Part shown: piece after piece, positions 28,202 to 37,454 of the stretch
How the letters are laid out: each line of letters begins with the position of its first letter
Position numbering within the stretch: the first letter of the stretch is position 1
Assembly: GCA_934120395.1 (NCBI GenBank)
Contig: CAKOTZ010000006.1
Coordinates: forward strand, 1-64,000
From: an uncultured Clostridia bacterium
GTDB taxonomy: Bacteria; Bacillota; Clostridia; TANB77; CAG-508
DNA length: 64,000 nt
Direction: 5' to 3'
Translations under genes and position numbers: made by a program
The notes under the pieces: generated by a model
What the model saw: only the letters and a program-made list of their open reading frames with translations
What the model was told of the DNA's origin: nothing
The model's database searches: none

Positions 28202-28570
28202 ATGACAAAGAATGCAACAAAAATAATTATGGCTGTCATGCTTGCCATGGTAGTGTTTACAATGGTAGCTCCGGTATATGCAATTGATCCACATGACATT
28301 GAAACTCAAATAAAGACAGATGGAACAGCTGCAGACAAAACAAAAGAAATATCAGGACAAATCATTGGTATAGTTCAAATTGTTGGTACAGCAATTGCCG
28401 TTATTATGTTAGTAGTTTTGGGAATTAAATATGTAGTTGCAGCTCCAAACGAAAAAGCCGAAATAAAGAAATCAGCTCTTATTTATGTTATAGCTGCGGT
28501 ATTCTTATTTGCAGCGGTTCAAATATTAGCTGTTATTCAAGACTTTTCAAAAGATGCTTTTGGTGAATAA
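28202..28570 (+). CDS. VirB2/TrbC-like T4SS pilin 1
   Basis: This 122-residue protein has a cleavable signal peptide (ending VAPVYA) and two membrane helices (about 52-78 and 88-112) separated by a short loop, APNEKAEIKK. That is the layout of VirB2/TrbC pilin subunits of type IV secretion systems. It is the first of four paralogues sharing the pattern VG-x-I-x-I-VGT followed by KY and the loop. Strong AAGGAGG ribosome site. No catalytic residues are expected. Confidence 0.8.
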   Translation: MTKNATKIIMAVMLAMVVFTMVAPVYAIDPHDIETQIKTDGTAADKTKEISGQIIGIVQIVGTAIAVIMLVVLGIKYVVAAPNEKAEIKKSALIYVIAAVFLFAAVQILAVIQDFSKDAFGE

Positions 28571-28577
28571 TCAAAAG

Positions 28578-28614
28578 AATTCAATAGGCACGGTTAAGCC
28601 GTGCTTATTGAATT
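28578..28614 (+). terminator. Intra-operon hairpin after pilin 1
   Basis: AATTCAATAGGCACGG pairs with CCGTGCTTATTGAATT around a tetraloop-size loop (one mismatch). No T-run follows. It may stabilise the pilin-1 mRNA or reduce read-through, as needed for a highly expressed major subunit. Confidence 0.55.
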
Positions 28615-28636
28615 TATAAGCAAAGGAGGAAAATAT

Positions 28637-29020
28637 ATGAAAAACAATATAGTGAAAATTGTTTTTGTACTATTAATGGCTATAGCTATTGCAGGAATAA
28701 TTGGAACAACAGTATTTGCAGATGGAACTGCTGTTGGTGTAATAAAAAATTTTAATCCAAATGTTAGCTCCTCAGCAGCTACATCAGTAACAAAAGTTGG
28801 AGAAAATGTGGTTGGTATAATACAAGTAGTTGGAACAATGATAGCCATTGCAATGTTATTGTTACTTGCAATGAAATATCTAAGGGCATCTCCAGAAGGA
28901 AAAGGACAGATTAAAGAAACTGCAGTTATATACATAGTTGGAGCAGTTGTTTTATTTGCAGCTGTAAATATTGTAAAAATTATTTATCAATTTTCAACAG
29001 ATGCTGTCACAGCCCCATAA
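28637..29020 (+). CDS. VirB2/TrbC-like T4SS pilin 2
   Basis: This 127-residue paralogue has a signal peptide (ending TTVFA), then a variable segment (residues 30-55), two membrane helices and the loop RASPEGKGQIKETA. ATG 28637 has AAGGAGG at the proper distance. It is followed at 15 bases by pilin 3. Confidence 0.8.
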   Translation: MKNNIVKIVFVLLMAIAIAGIIGTTVFADGTAVGVIKNFNPNVSSSAATSVTKVGENVVGIIQVVGTMIAIAMLLLLAMKYLRASPEGKGQIKETAVIYIVGAVVLFAAVNIVKIIYQFSTDAVTAP

Positions 29021-29035
29021 GAGAGGTGAAGTATT

Positions 29036-29395
29036 ATGAATAAAAAAATATCAACAATTATTTTAACAGTTATGTTTATGTTGTTAATATTCACAGTGCC
29101 AGTATTTGCAAATCCACCAGGCTCATCAAAAATGCAAGGCATTAGTAATGTTTCACAAGGGAATTCACAACTTACAAGAGTAGGAAACAATATAATTGGT
29201 GTTATATACACTGTTGGAATAGTAGTATCTATAGCCGCTTTGTCAATTATAGGTATTAAATATATGATATCAAGCCCAGATGCGAGAGCATCGCTAAAAG
29301 AAAGAGCAGTGCCATATATAATAGGAGCGGTTCTAACCTTTGGAGCCGTAAATGTTATGGCGATTATAGCAAGTATGGCAGACTGGATAAAGTAA
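29036..29395 (+). CDS. VirB2/TrbC-like T4SS pilin 3
   Basis: This 119-residue paralogue has a signal peptide ending PVFA, a short variable mature start and two membrane helices with the loop SSPDARASLKERA. It ends the first pilin transcription unit, as a long terminator begins at its stop codon. Confidence 0.8.
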   Translation: MNKKISTIILTVMFMLLIFTVPVFANPPGSSKMQGISNVSQGNSQLTRVGNNIIGVIYTVGIVVSIAALSIIGIKYMISSPDARASLKERAVPYIIGAVLTFGAVNVMAIIASMADWIK

Positions 29396-29446
29396 AATGA
29401 CAAATAAAAATGCGCAAAACAATGCGTATTTTTATTTGTCATTTTT
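29395..29446 (+). terminator. Terminator after pilin 3
   Basis: A 16-bp perfect stem (AAATGACAAATAAAAA and its complement) is followed by a T-rich tail. Confidence 0.85.
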
Positions 29447-29567
29447 GCATATATAAAAAACAGATAAAATACAAAAAACCCTAAGGTTTTTAAAAACTCG
29501 TCATATATTTGTAATATTACAGAAAGATAACATTTTGAATAAATGGGTATTTTATTGGCTCTTTATG

Positions 29568-29596
29568 TTGAAATATACGCAAAAATAAAGTATAAT
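29568..29596 (+). promoter_or_regulatory. Second promoter of the T4SS-like locus
   Basis: TTGAAA, 17 bases, TATAAT. It starts the unit with pilin 4 and the machine genes, so pilins 1-3 can be expressed separately. Confidence 0.7.
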
Positions 29597-29668
29597 TAAA
29601 AAGTAAAGATACATAAAAAGCATATAAAAATATTTAATAAACTTGATGAAGGAAAAGGAGAGAAAATA

Positions 29669-30061
29669 ATGAATAAGTTACTAAAAATTATTCCATTAGT
29701 AGTATTAGTACTTATGCTAGCGTTACCAGTAAAATCTGAAGCATTTCCTACTTTTGATGAAATGCAATCACAAGCTAGTAGTTGGCTACAAAAGGGAAAA
29801 GGGCAAGGTGGTAAAGCTGTAAGTGAAGATGACATTGCTAGCATAATGTTACCAATTGGACAGTTCTTAGTTGGTATAGGAGCTGTAGTTTTAATTTCTG
29901 TAACTATTATAATGGGTATAAAATATATGACTGCAGAACCAAATGCTAGAGCTAAATTAAAACAACAATTTGTTGGATTAGTAGTTTCAACAATTGTTAT
30001 ATTTGGAGCCTATAGTATATGGATAATAGTATATAACTTTATGGATGAACTAGTAAAATAA
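29669..30061 (+). CDS. VirB2/TrbC-like T4SS pilin 4
   Basis: This 130-residue paralogue has a signal peptide ending KSEA, a longer N-terminal region containing FDEMQSQASSWLQKGKG, then two membrane helices around the loop TAEPNARAKLKQQF. It is the first gene of the unit that encodes PrgI and the ATPase, so it may be the subunit built into the base of the machine; that role is a guess. Confidence 0.8.
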   Translation: MNKLLKIIPLVVLVLMLALPVKSEAFPTFDEMQSQASSWLQKGKGQGGKAVSEDDIASIMLPIGQFLVGIGAVVLISVTIIMGIKYMTAEPNARAKLKQQFVGLVVSTIVIFGAYSIWIIVYNFMDELVK

Positions 30062-30095
30062 TAGAAAGTCATATAAATACAAAGGAGGGAATTAC

Positions 30096-30431
30096 ATGGG
30101 AACATACTATATACCACGTAATCTAAGAGGAGAAACTAGAATATTGTATATTTTTACTGTAAAGTCATTAATATCAACAGTAGCAGGAGGAGCAGTTGGC
30201 TTAATATTTTACCTTATCTTTTCTGTAATGGGAATAGGAACTGCTGGAATGATTACAATGGGAGTTTGTGCGTTAATTGGATTTTTAATTGGAACAGTAA
30301 AAATACCAACAGTAGCAGGTTTACCATTTACTAAAAAAATAGGTGGAGAGCCACTTAGCGAAATTATAAAAAGATATATCAAATTCAAAATGAACAGAAA
30401 AATATATGTTTATACAAAGGAGGAAAAGTAA
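30096..30431 (+). CDS. PrgI-family protein (VirB3-like)
   Basis: This 111-residue protein with two adjacent membrane helices (about 22-44 and 50-68) starts with YYIPRNLRGETRILYIFT. The family's place is beside VirB4 in Gram-positive conjugation systems, where it corresponds to VirB3. The C-terminal tail is basic and cytoplasmic. The next gene starts two bases after its stop. Confidence 0.82.
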   Translation: MGTYYIPRNLRGETRILYIFTVKSLISTVAGGAVGLIFYLIFSVMGIGTAGMITMGVCALIGFLIGTVKIPTVAGLPFTKKIGGEPLSEIIKRYIKFKMNRKIYVYTKEEK

Positions 30432-30432
30432 T

Positions 30433-31767
30433 ATGAACAGTGCTATCAATATGTTAAATATAGTGTTAGTAATTTTGGTTTTCATTATTTTAGCTTTAGG
30501 ACTTGCTTATTTTTATATATCATATCGTAATAAGAACAAATCAAAGGAAGAAATAAGAGCTGCTGAAAAAGGAAATAAAAGCACAGATTACGTGTCTCCT
30601 GTTCAAGGAAATTTAACAAAAGAATCTATATATAAGTTTATGGAATTTGATGAAATAAAGGACAATATGATTATTCGTAAAAATAGAGAGCAATATGTAA
30701 TGGTAATCCAATGCCAAGGTGTTAACTATGACTTGTTATCAGAACAAGAAAAAATCGCTGTAGAAGAAGGGTTTGTACAATTTTTAAACACATTGCGCTT
30801 TCAAGTACAGTTATATGTACAAACAAGAAGTTTAAATTTAAGGGAAATAATTGAAGGATATAAAGGTAGAGTAAAAAACCTAGAACAAGAAGTTGAGCAA
30901 ATTAGAAGTAAAATAAGAGTAGCTGCTAACAGTGGAAATTTACAAGCATTAGAAAAGCTAAGATATGAGGAAAGAAGAAAAGTTAATATTCTAGAATATG
31001 GGGCTGATATTTCAGAATATATAAGTAGAATGAGCTTAAATAAAAATGTATTGCAACAAAAAACCTACATAGTTATTTCATATTTTGCAAATGAACTAGG
31101 AAATATTTCTAATTACTCAAAATCTGAAATAGATAATATGTGTTTTTCAGAATTATATACAAGGGCGCAATCTGTTATTCGTTCATTAGCATCTTGCGAA
31201 GTTAGCGGAAGAATATTAAATTCAGAAGAATTGGCAGAATTGCTATACATTGCATACAACAGAGATGATGCAGAATTATTACAATTATCTAAAGCTCTAG
31301 ATGCAGAATATGATGCATTATATAGTACTGCAAAAGATGTATTACAGAAAAAAGAAGAGATGATTGAAAAACAATTAGATGAGGAAGCGGTTGAACTTGC
31401 AACAAAAAGTATTATGTCTGTTGATGAACAAATGGAACAAGAAAGACTAGAAAAGGCAAAACGAGAAAGAAAAGTAAAACAAAAGGCAGTAAAACTCGTA
31501 AATGAATATAGGGATCAATTAGAAGATAAAGTATATGAAAGAGTTATTGAAGAAGTAACAGGAAAAAAACAAGAAATAAGTCAGGAAGATGAGCTAGAAA
31601 GCGAATATGAAGAGGCTGTTGAAAAAGCAAAAGAAATAAGAGAGGAAACTGAAAAACCAAAACGAAAAAGAAGAACAAAGAAAGAAATGGAAGAAGCAAA
31701 AAAACTTGATGAAGAAAAGGAAACAGCACCAAAGAAAAGAGGAAGACCAAGGAAAACAGAAGAATAG
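30433..31767 (+). CDS. Membrane-anchored coiled-coil T4SS protein (TraC-like N-terminal region)
   Basis: This 444-residue protein starts at ATG 30433 with AAGGAGG at good distance. One N-terminal membrane helix (about 6-28) is followed by a domain resembling the N-terminal part of VirB4/TraC proteins (MIIRKNREQYVMVIQCQGV, then FLNTLRFQVQLYVQTRSLN), a coiled coil, and a long charged tail ending in KKRGRPRKTEE, an AT-hook-like motif that might bind DNA. It has no Walker motifs. Placed between PrgI and VirB4, it is likely a split or accessory part of the motor. Confidence 0.65.
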   Translation: MNSAINMLNIVLVILVFIILALGLAYFYISYRNKNKSKEEIRAAEKGNKSTDYVSPVQGNLTKESIYKFMEFDEIKDNMIIRKNREQYVMVIQCQGVNYDLLSEQEKIAVEEGFVQFLNTLRFQVQLYVQTRSLNLREIIEGYKGRVKNLEQEVEQIRSKIRVAANSGNLQALEKLRYEERRKVNILEYGADISEYISRMSLNKNVLQQKTYIVISYFANELGNISNYSKSEIDNMCFSELYTRAQSVIRSLASCEVSGRILNSEELAELLYIAYNRDDAELLQLSKALDAEYDALYSTAKDVLQKKEEMIEKQLDEEAVELATKSIMSVDEQMEQERLEKAKRERKVKQKAVKLVNEYRDQLEDKVYERVIEEVTGKKQEISQEDELESEYEEAVEKAKEIREETEKPKRKRRTKKEMEEAKKLDEEKETAPKKRGRPRKTEE

Positions 31768-31789
31768 GCAAAAATAGGAGGAAGGTTTT

Positions 31790-33763
31790 ATGTTTAAGAA
31801 GAAAAACAAAAAAGTACAAGAAGAACAAATTGCAAAAACTGAATATAAAAAAGAAGACTTCATAAAAGAAAATGTAAAGAACATAAAAGATTTAATTGCG
31901 CCAGCAGGTATAAATGCTGGAAATGTTAATCATTTGGAAATCGTTTCAAACACTACAAGATATGCTAGAACTATGATTGTAGGAACAATTCCGAGAATGT
32001 GTACTTTCCCAGAATTTTTAAGAAGCATGTATACATTTGGAGATATAAATGTATCTGTATTTATTAACCCAATTAGTGAAAGTACATCACAAACAGAATT
32101 GAACAGAACAATTAATGAATTAGAGTCAGAAAGAATTGTTGCTATTGATAGGGGAGATATAAACAGGGAGAGAATATTAGCACAAAAAAGAGCAGAAGCA
32201 GAAGAACTGAGAGATGAAATTGCAAGTGGATTTAACAAGTTATTTGAATCTTCTATTATGTGTACTTTGTTTGCATACAGTTTAGAAGAATTAGATAAAT
32301 ATACCGAATTGCTTGCATCTGAAATGTCAAAAACATTAATAGGAGTTAAACCTGCATGGGCAATGCAAGATGAAGCCTTTCGTAGCAATCTACCATTTGG
32401 TGAAAATAAGATAAATAAAAAACACAGTTTTGATAGAAGATCAATGTCAACTGTTTTTCCATTCTTTACATCAGATGTTGGACATGACAGAGGAATTCCA
32501 TTAGCGTTTAACAGACAAACTGGCTTGCCAATTTTATTTGATAATTTCAGTCCAACACTTTCTAATTATAACATGGTTGTTTTTGGAAAGTCTGGTGCTG
32601 GTAAAGGTGTTACAATAAAAACGTTAACAGCACGTTCTTCAGTATTAATGGGGATAGAAAGTTTAGCTCTTGATGCTGAAGGTGAGTATGGAGTTGTTGC
32701 GGAGGCATTAGGTGGAATCAATGTTACTATAAGTCCAACATCAAAAACAGTTATAAACCTATTTGATTTGGAACCTGAGATAGTAAAGGATGAAATAACA
32801 GGTAAAGAAAGAACAATATTAAGTGTTGAAAACAAGGTGGAGGACGTTACACAGGCTTTACTTACAATGGCAAGAGGTAGTACAAGAAGTCAGGAAGTAA
32901 ACGAACTTACAAAACAAATTATTGCTGAAGCTGTAGCAGAAGAATATGCCGCACTTGGAATTAACAATAATTTGGAAAGCTTATACATAAATGAAGGTCC
33001 AATTGTAAATAAAGATTATTTAGGTAGACCAAAAAAGGAAATGCCAACAATTGGTTCATGGTATAAAAGAATAGTTAAAAATGCTGAAAACAATACGAAC
33101 CAAGATTATCGTTTTCATTATAGCTATTTGATTAAAGTTATGAAACAATATGTTAGAGAATATGAAGGTCAAATGGCATATTTTGATGGACAATCTACTT
33201 TTGAATTGCTAGATGGTGTACCATTTATAAATTTGGATATATCAAATCTAGAAGAGCGTTTTGCAAGACCACTTGCACAACAAATACTTCTTTCATGGAT
33301 TTGGGAAAAATATGTTAAAAAGAATAGTGAGGACAAAGAAAAAGCCGTACAAAAAAGAGTACTAGTCGATGAAGCGTGGATGTTGCTTCCTTATCCAGAA
33401 GCGGTAGACTTCTTAAATACAATGGCAAGACGTGCTAGAAAAAGAAATGTTTCACTTGCAGTTGTTTCACAGAAGTTTCAAGACTTTTATGAGAAACCAG
33501 AAGTACAAGCTGTACTTACATCATCAGATACAAAATTATTCCTAGCACAGGACAAATCAGAAATTGATTATATAAAAGAAGTATTTAAGCTAAGCGAAGG
33601 AGAAGCATATTTCTTAACAACCTGTAGTAGAGGTGAAGGACTATTAAAAGTTGGAGATGACACAGCGATAATTGCAATAAAGCCAACAAAGAAGGAGTTT
33701 GAATTTGTTGATACAAACTTAAACAATTTAGCAAAAAAACAAGAGAGAAAAGTAAGAAGATAA
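31790..33763 (+). CDS. VirB4-like T4SS ATPase
   Basis: This is the motor ATPase of the type IV secretion-like system. In 657 residues it shows an N-terminal VirB4 domain, Walker A GKSGAGKG (266-273), LDAEGEYGV, and Walker B VLVDEAWMLL (about 523-532) followed by RRARKRNVSLAVVSQ, typical of the VirB4/HerA group. No membrane segment is apparent. No VirD4-type coupling ATPase or relaxase is encoded nearby. Confidence 0.93.
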   Translation: MFKKKNKKVQEEQIAKTEYKKEDFIKENVKNIKDLIAPAGINAGNVNHLEIVSNTTRYARTMIVGTIPRMCTFPEFLRSMYTFGDINVSVFINPISESTSQTELNRTINELESERIVAIDRGDINRERILAQKRAEAEELRDEIASGFNKLFESSIMCTLFAYSLEELDKYTELLASEMSKTLIGVKPAWAMQDEAFRSNLPFGENKINKKHSFDRRSMSTVFPFFTSDVGHDRGIPLAFNRQTGLPILFDNFSPTLSNYNMVVFGKSGAGKGVTIKTLTARSSVLMGIESLALDAEGEYGVVAEALGGINVTISPTSKTVINLFDLEPEIVKDEITGKERTILSVENKVEDVTQALLTMARGSTRSQEVNELTKQIIAEAVAEEYAALGINNNLESLYINEGPIVNKDYLGRPKKEMPTIGSWYKRIVKNAENNTNQDYRFHYSYLIKVMKQYVREYEGQMAYFDGQSTFELLDGVPFINLDISNLEERFARPLAQQILLSWIWEKYVKKNSEDKEKAVQKRVLVDEAWMLLPYPEAVDFLNTMARRARKRNVSLAVVSQKFQDFYEKPEVQAVLTSSDTKLFLAQDKSEIDYIKEVFKLSEGEAYFLTTCSRGEGLLKVGDDTAIIAIKPTKKEFEFVDTNLNNLAKKQERKVRR

Positions 33764-33788
33764 AAAATAAGTAATGGAAGGTGTGTTT

Positions 33789-34923
33789 ATGAAAAAAAGT
33801 ATATCAATTATATTAATAGCAATAATAATAATGTTAAACACACTATTTCCGTCAAATGTTTATGCAGACAATGAAAATAAGGAAGAAGAAACAAGCACAT
33901 CACAGTCGTTATTTCAAAGCCAAGATTTTGATGAAGTAACAAAAGCACGGATTAAATGATGGAACAAACTTGATAGAACAAGGTCAAGCATCAATAAATG
34001 GCAAGAATCTACAACTAACTGAAAGTGGCAATGTTTTTAAGACTATTGGAATAGGATTAATACAAGTGCTTGGTGGAATTCCGCAAGCAGTCAATGTGTT
34101 TTTGTCATTAGTTGTACAACCATATTATACAAATAATAGCAATAATGGTGAATTTCAGTGGTTTTCAATTCAAGATTTGATATATGGAAAAATAGGATTA
34201 TTCGATATAAACTTTTTTAAAATACAAAATAATAGTAGTGGCGATAATATAAATACAACAATAAAAACACAAGTTAGCCAGTGGTATTATGTTGTAAGAA
34301 ATATAGCTATGATAGGAAGCTTACTGGCATTGGTGTATGTAGGAATACGTATGGCAATATCAACAGTTGCTTCTGACCAAGCAAAATATAAGCAGATGTT
34401 ATTAATGTGGTTAAAAAGTTTTGTAGTATTGTTTGTACTTCCATACATATTTATATTTATTTTTTCAATTGGAGATGCTTTTATAGATATTGTAAAGCAG
34501 GTTGCTCCAAAAGAAAATTTGGATACAGTTATATTAGAAGCATTATATGGTGATATGAACAAAAATGATATTACAGCATCATTTTGGGCATTTATAAATT
34601 TATGTATGCTAACATATTTTAACGTAAAATTTTTTGGAAGATATTTATTCCGTTTATTAAAAATAGCATTTTTAATTATAATATCTCCATTAATAACTGT
34701 TACATATGCACTAGGAAAAGACAGCGCATATAAGGCATGGTTAGGTTCATTAATTGGAGCAATATTTATGCAAGTTGTACATATAGTAGTGTATTCAATA
34801 TTTATGTTCTCAACAGCAGAAATAGTAAAAGCAGTTCCAATTTTAATGACAGCATTCTTTATGGCAATGGAAAAAGGAGAAAGAATATTTAATTACGTAT
34901 TTGGATTAGAGGAACAAGAATAG
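33789..34923 (+). CDS. VirB6/TrbL-like membrane protein 1, with +1 frameshift
   Basis: A signal peptide-like start at ATG 33789 (GGAAGGTG upstream; an ATG at 33774 lacks a site) runs to VTKA and then meets CGG at 33948. Unshifted, the protein ends three codons later. Skipping the C gives VTKAGLNDGTNLIEQGQ and an uninterrupted 377-residue polytopic protein. Its QWYYVVRNIAMIGSLLALVYVGIRMAIST segment is shared with the next gene (TWYYVLRTMAVIILLCILVYIGIKMAIST), so the two are paralogues. VirB6/TrbL proteins form the inner-membrane channel of T4SS. Confidence 0.82.
33948..33951 (+). other. +1 frameshift site CGGA (virB6-like gene)
   Basis: The zero frame reads GCA CGG ATT AAA TGA. Skipping C33948 gives GCA GGA TTA AAT GAT and a continuous long frame. 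Confidence 0.8.
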
Positions 34924-34989
34924 AGAAACAATAGATAAAATTAACTTTTGTTAATTAAAAATTTTATCGATTAGAGGTTTGGTGAGAAA

Positions 34990-37440
34990 ATGAAAAACAA
35001 GTGCATGAAAATACTGTCAATAATAGTATTAAGTGTTATTATAATAAATTGCATAGGAAATAGTGTTCAGGCAAGTTTGTTTGGCGATTTGGAAGATTGG
35101 TGGAATAAGCAAAATGATAAGGCTAATCAAATAAGTGGTGGTGTTGCAGGACAAATACCAACAGGAACACCAACAACAGGTACTGGAACAACAAACAGTG
35201 GCGAATCAAATAGTGGTTCAAGCAGTAACTCTGGCACCAACTCTGGTAGCAGTTCGAGTAGCTCAAACAGTTCAAATAAGGGAACAGATCCAGGTGCAAA
35301 AGTGGGTAATGCAACAGCTCAGAAGAAGGAACAAGATCTTATAGAAAAAGCAGCAACGGCATCAATTGGAGATGCTGCTGGAACCTTGGTAGATGGTGTA
35401 GTTGGAATTTTAACAACACTTTTAAGAGTTGAAGTTTTATTGGTAGGATTTGCAGGACAATCACTTGCAACTGTAACAGCTAATAGTGCTGGAACCTTAG
35501 AAAATGATATAATAAACATAGTAACACCAGACCAAATATTATTTAATCGTTTAGCAATTACAGATATAAACTTTTTTCAAACAGATAGTTTTGGAACAGG
35601 TAGTAATAAAAAAACTCTAGATGCAAATAGTCCAGTAAAAAGCATACGTGAAGGCGTTGCAACATGGTATTATGTATTAAGAACAATGGCAGTTATAATT
35701 TTGCTTTGTATTTTAGTTTACATAGGAATAAAAATGGCAATATCAACTGTTGCTGAAGAAAAAGCTGTATATAAGCAATGGTTTGTTAATTGGCTTGTAA
35801 GTATGGCATTAGTATTTGTATTACACTATATTATATTGATAGTTATAAATATCAACAATAGTTTTGTAGATTTGCTATATGGAGTAAGAAATCAAACTCT
35901 GGGGCAGAGCGATTGGGGAAATTATGTTGCAGGATTAATGTTTAAGGGATTAAATCCATTTTCAGCATTAGGTTCTTGGACAGCAGTATTCGTATATTTA
36001 GGAATTGTTATATTAACATTTGTTTTCCTAATAATGTACATAAAACGTATGATAACAATAGCCTTTTTAATAATTGTATCGCCAATAATAACAATAACTT
36101 ATTCGATAGATAAATTAAATGACAACAAGTCGCAAGCACTAAATACATGGTTTAGAGAATTTGCAGAAGCGGTATTAATACAGCCATTCCACTGTATAAT
36201 ATATTTAGTATTTATTAGCTCTGCAATGTCTTGTATAAAAACATCAGGAACTTTAGCTGCTGGAATATTAGTAGTATTCTGTATGTTCTTTATATTCAAA
36301 GCAGAAGGTTTAATTAAGAAAATATTTGGAATTAAATCAGAATCTGCTGGAAACGGTATGCAGTCTGCTATTGCTGTATTAGGAACGGTAGGTGCTGCTA
36401 AAGACCTTATGGGAAGAACAAAAGGATTAGTAGGAAAAAGTGCAGGAAGTGCGGCAAAAGCCCCTGGAACAGGTGCAAATACAGCTCCTGTAAATGTTAG
36501 CACAAATGCGGTAAAAACAAGCAATATGGCTGAACAAAACATGAAAAATGCGGATAATGTAAATATAGGCAGTGTTCAAAATATGAATGCGAATATACAG
36601 TCTGTTGGTGTGGCTAATTCTGGAGTAACAAATGTCTATGATTCAGAAAGATTAGCAACAATACATGCTGGAGGAATGAATACACAAACAGATTATGATT
36701 ATCTAATGGGACAACAAAGCGGTGCTAGTGAAAATGGTAAAAATAGCAATGAAAATTATACAATCGGTTCAGGAAATGGACTATCTAATGAAAGCATGCC
36801 AAATAAAAACGAAAATGCAAGTAATTTAACACCGGGAATTCACACTAGTGAGATTCCAGATGTAGGAGAAAATGCAGCAACTAATCCGAAGGAAAGAACT
36901 ATTCCACAAAAAGCATTACATTTGGCTAAAATGGCAGGTGGAGCAGTTTGGAAGGCAAATAAAGCTGTTGCAGGCGCAGGAATGGCATCTGGTGTTACAG
37001 CTGCAGCAATGGCCAGCGTAGCTGGAAAAGATGTAGGAGAAATGATTGCAGCTGGATATACAGGATATCAAGCTGGAAAGGCAGCGAAGGAAACATTCGA
37101 AAACTTAAAAGAACAAGGTGGAGATGCTTTAGCAAACTACATGAAGATAAGAAAGAATAATAATTCAGAAAGCTCAAATGCATCAAGTTCTACAACATCT
37201 AATAATCAACAAAGCAGTACGAGTAATGTAGATAGAAGAAAAAATAATAACAATACAAAAACGGCATCTAAGCCAGTAGCATCACAAGCAAAACCAATTT
37301 TTCATCCAGATACGGAAGGAAAAAGTAGGGATAAAAGAAATAATGTAGTACAAACCCATGATGTAGGAGACAATGGTGAATTAAAGCAAAAGATGGAAGA
37401 TGTATATAGTTCACTAATGAATAATAATAACGGTGAATAA
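34990..37440 (+). CDS. VirB6/TrbL-like membrane protein 2
   Basis: This 816-residue protein has a signal peptide, a Ser/Asn/Gly/Thr-rich linker (about 50-100), a block of five to six membrane helices (about 225-450) homologous to the previous protein, then a long low-complexity cytoplasmic or extracellular tail rich in Asn, Ser, Ala and Gly with a short helical segment near 640-720. Tails of this kind are common in TrbL/VirB6-type proteins. It has a GGTGAG ribosome site and lies 66 bases after its paralogue. Confidence 0.8.
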   Translation: MKNKCMKILSIIVLSVIIINCIGNSVQASLFGDLEDWWNKQNDKANQISGGVAGQIPTGTPTTGTGTTNSGESNSGSSSNSGTNSGSSSSSSNSSNKGTDPGAKVGNATAQKKEQDLIEKAATASIGDAAGTLVDGVVGILTTLLRVEVLLVGFAGQSLATVTANSAGTLENDIINIVTPDQILFNRLAITDINFFQTDSFGTGSNKKTLDANSPVKSIREGVATWYYVLRTMAVIILLCILVYIGIKMAISTVAEEKAVYKQWFVNWLVSMALVFVLHYIILIVININNSFVDLLYGVRNQTLGQSDWGNYVAGLMFKGLNPFSALGSWTAVFVYLGIVILTFVFLIMYIKRMITIAFLIIVSPIITITYSIDKLNDNKSQALNTWFREFAEAVLIQPFHCIIYLVFISSAMSCIKTSGTLAAGILVVFCMFFIFKAEGLIKKIFGIKSESAGNGMQSAIAVLGTVGAAKDLMGRTKGLVGKSAGSAAKAPGTGANTAPVNVSTNAVKTSNMAEQNMKNADNVNIGSVQNMNANIQSVGVANSGVTNVYDSERLATIHAGGMNTQTDYDYLMGQQSGASENGKNSNENYTIGSGNGLSNESMPNKNENASNLTPGIHTSEIPDVGENAATNPKERTIPQKALHLAKMAGGAVWKANKAVAGAGMASGVTAAAMASVAGKDVGEMIAAGYTGYQAGKAAKETFENLKEQGGDALANYMKIRKNNNSESSNASSSTTSNNQQSSTSNVDRRKNNNNTKTASKPVASQAKPIFHPDTEGKSRDKRNNVVQTHDVGDNGELKQKMEDVYSSLMNNNNGE

Positions 37441-37454
37441 GGCAGGTGAGCAAA

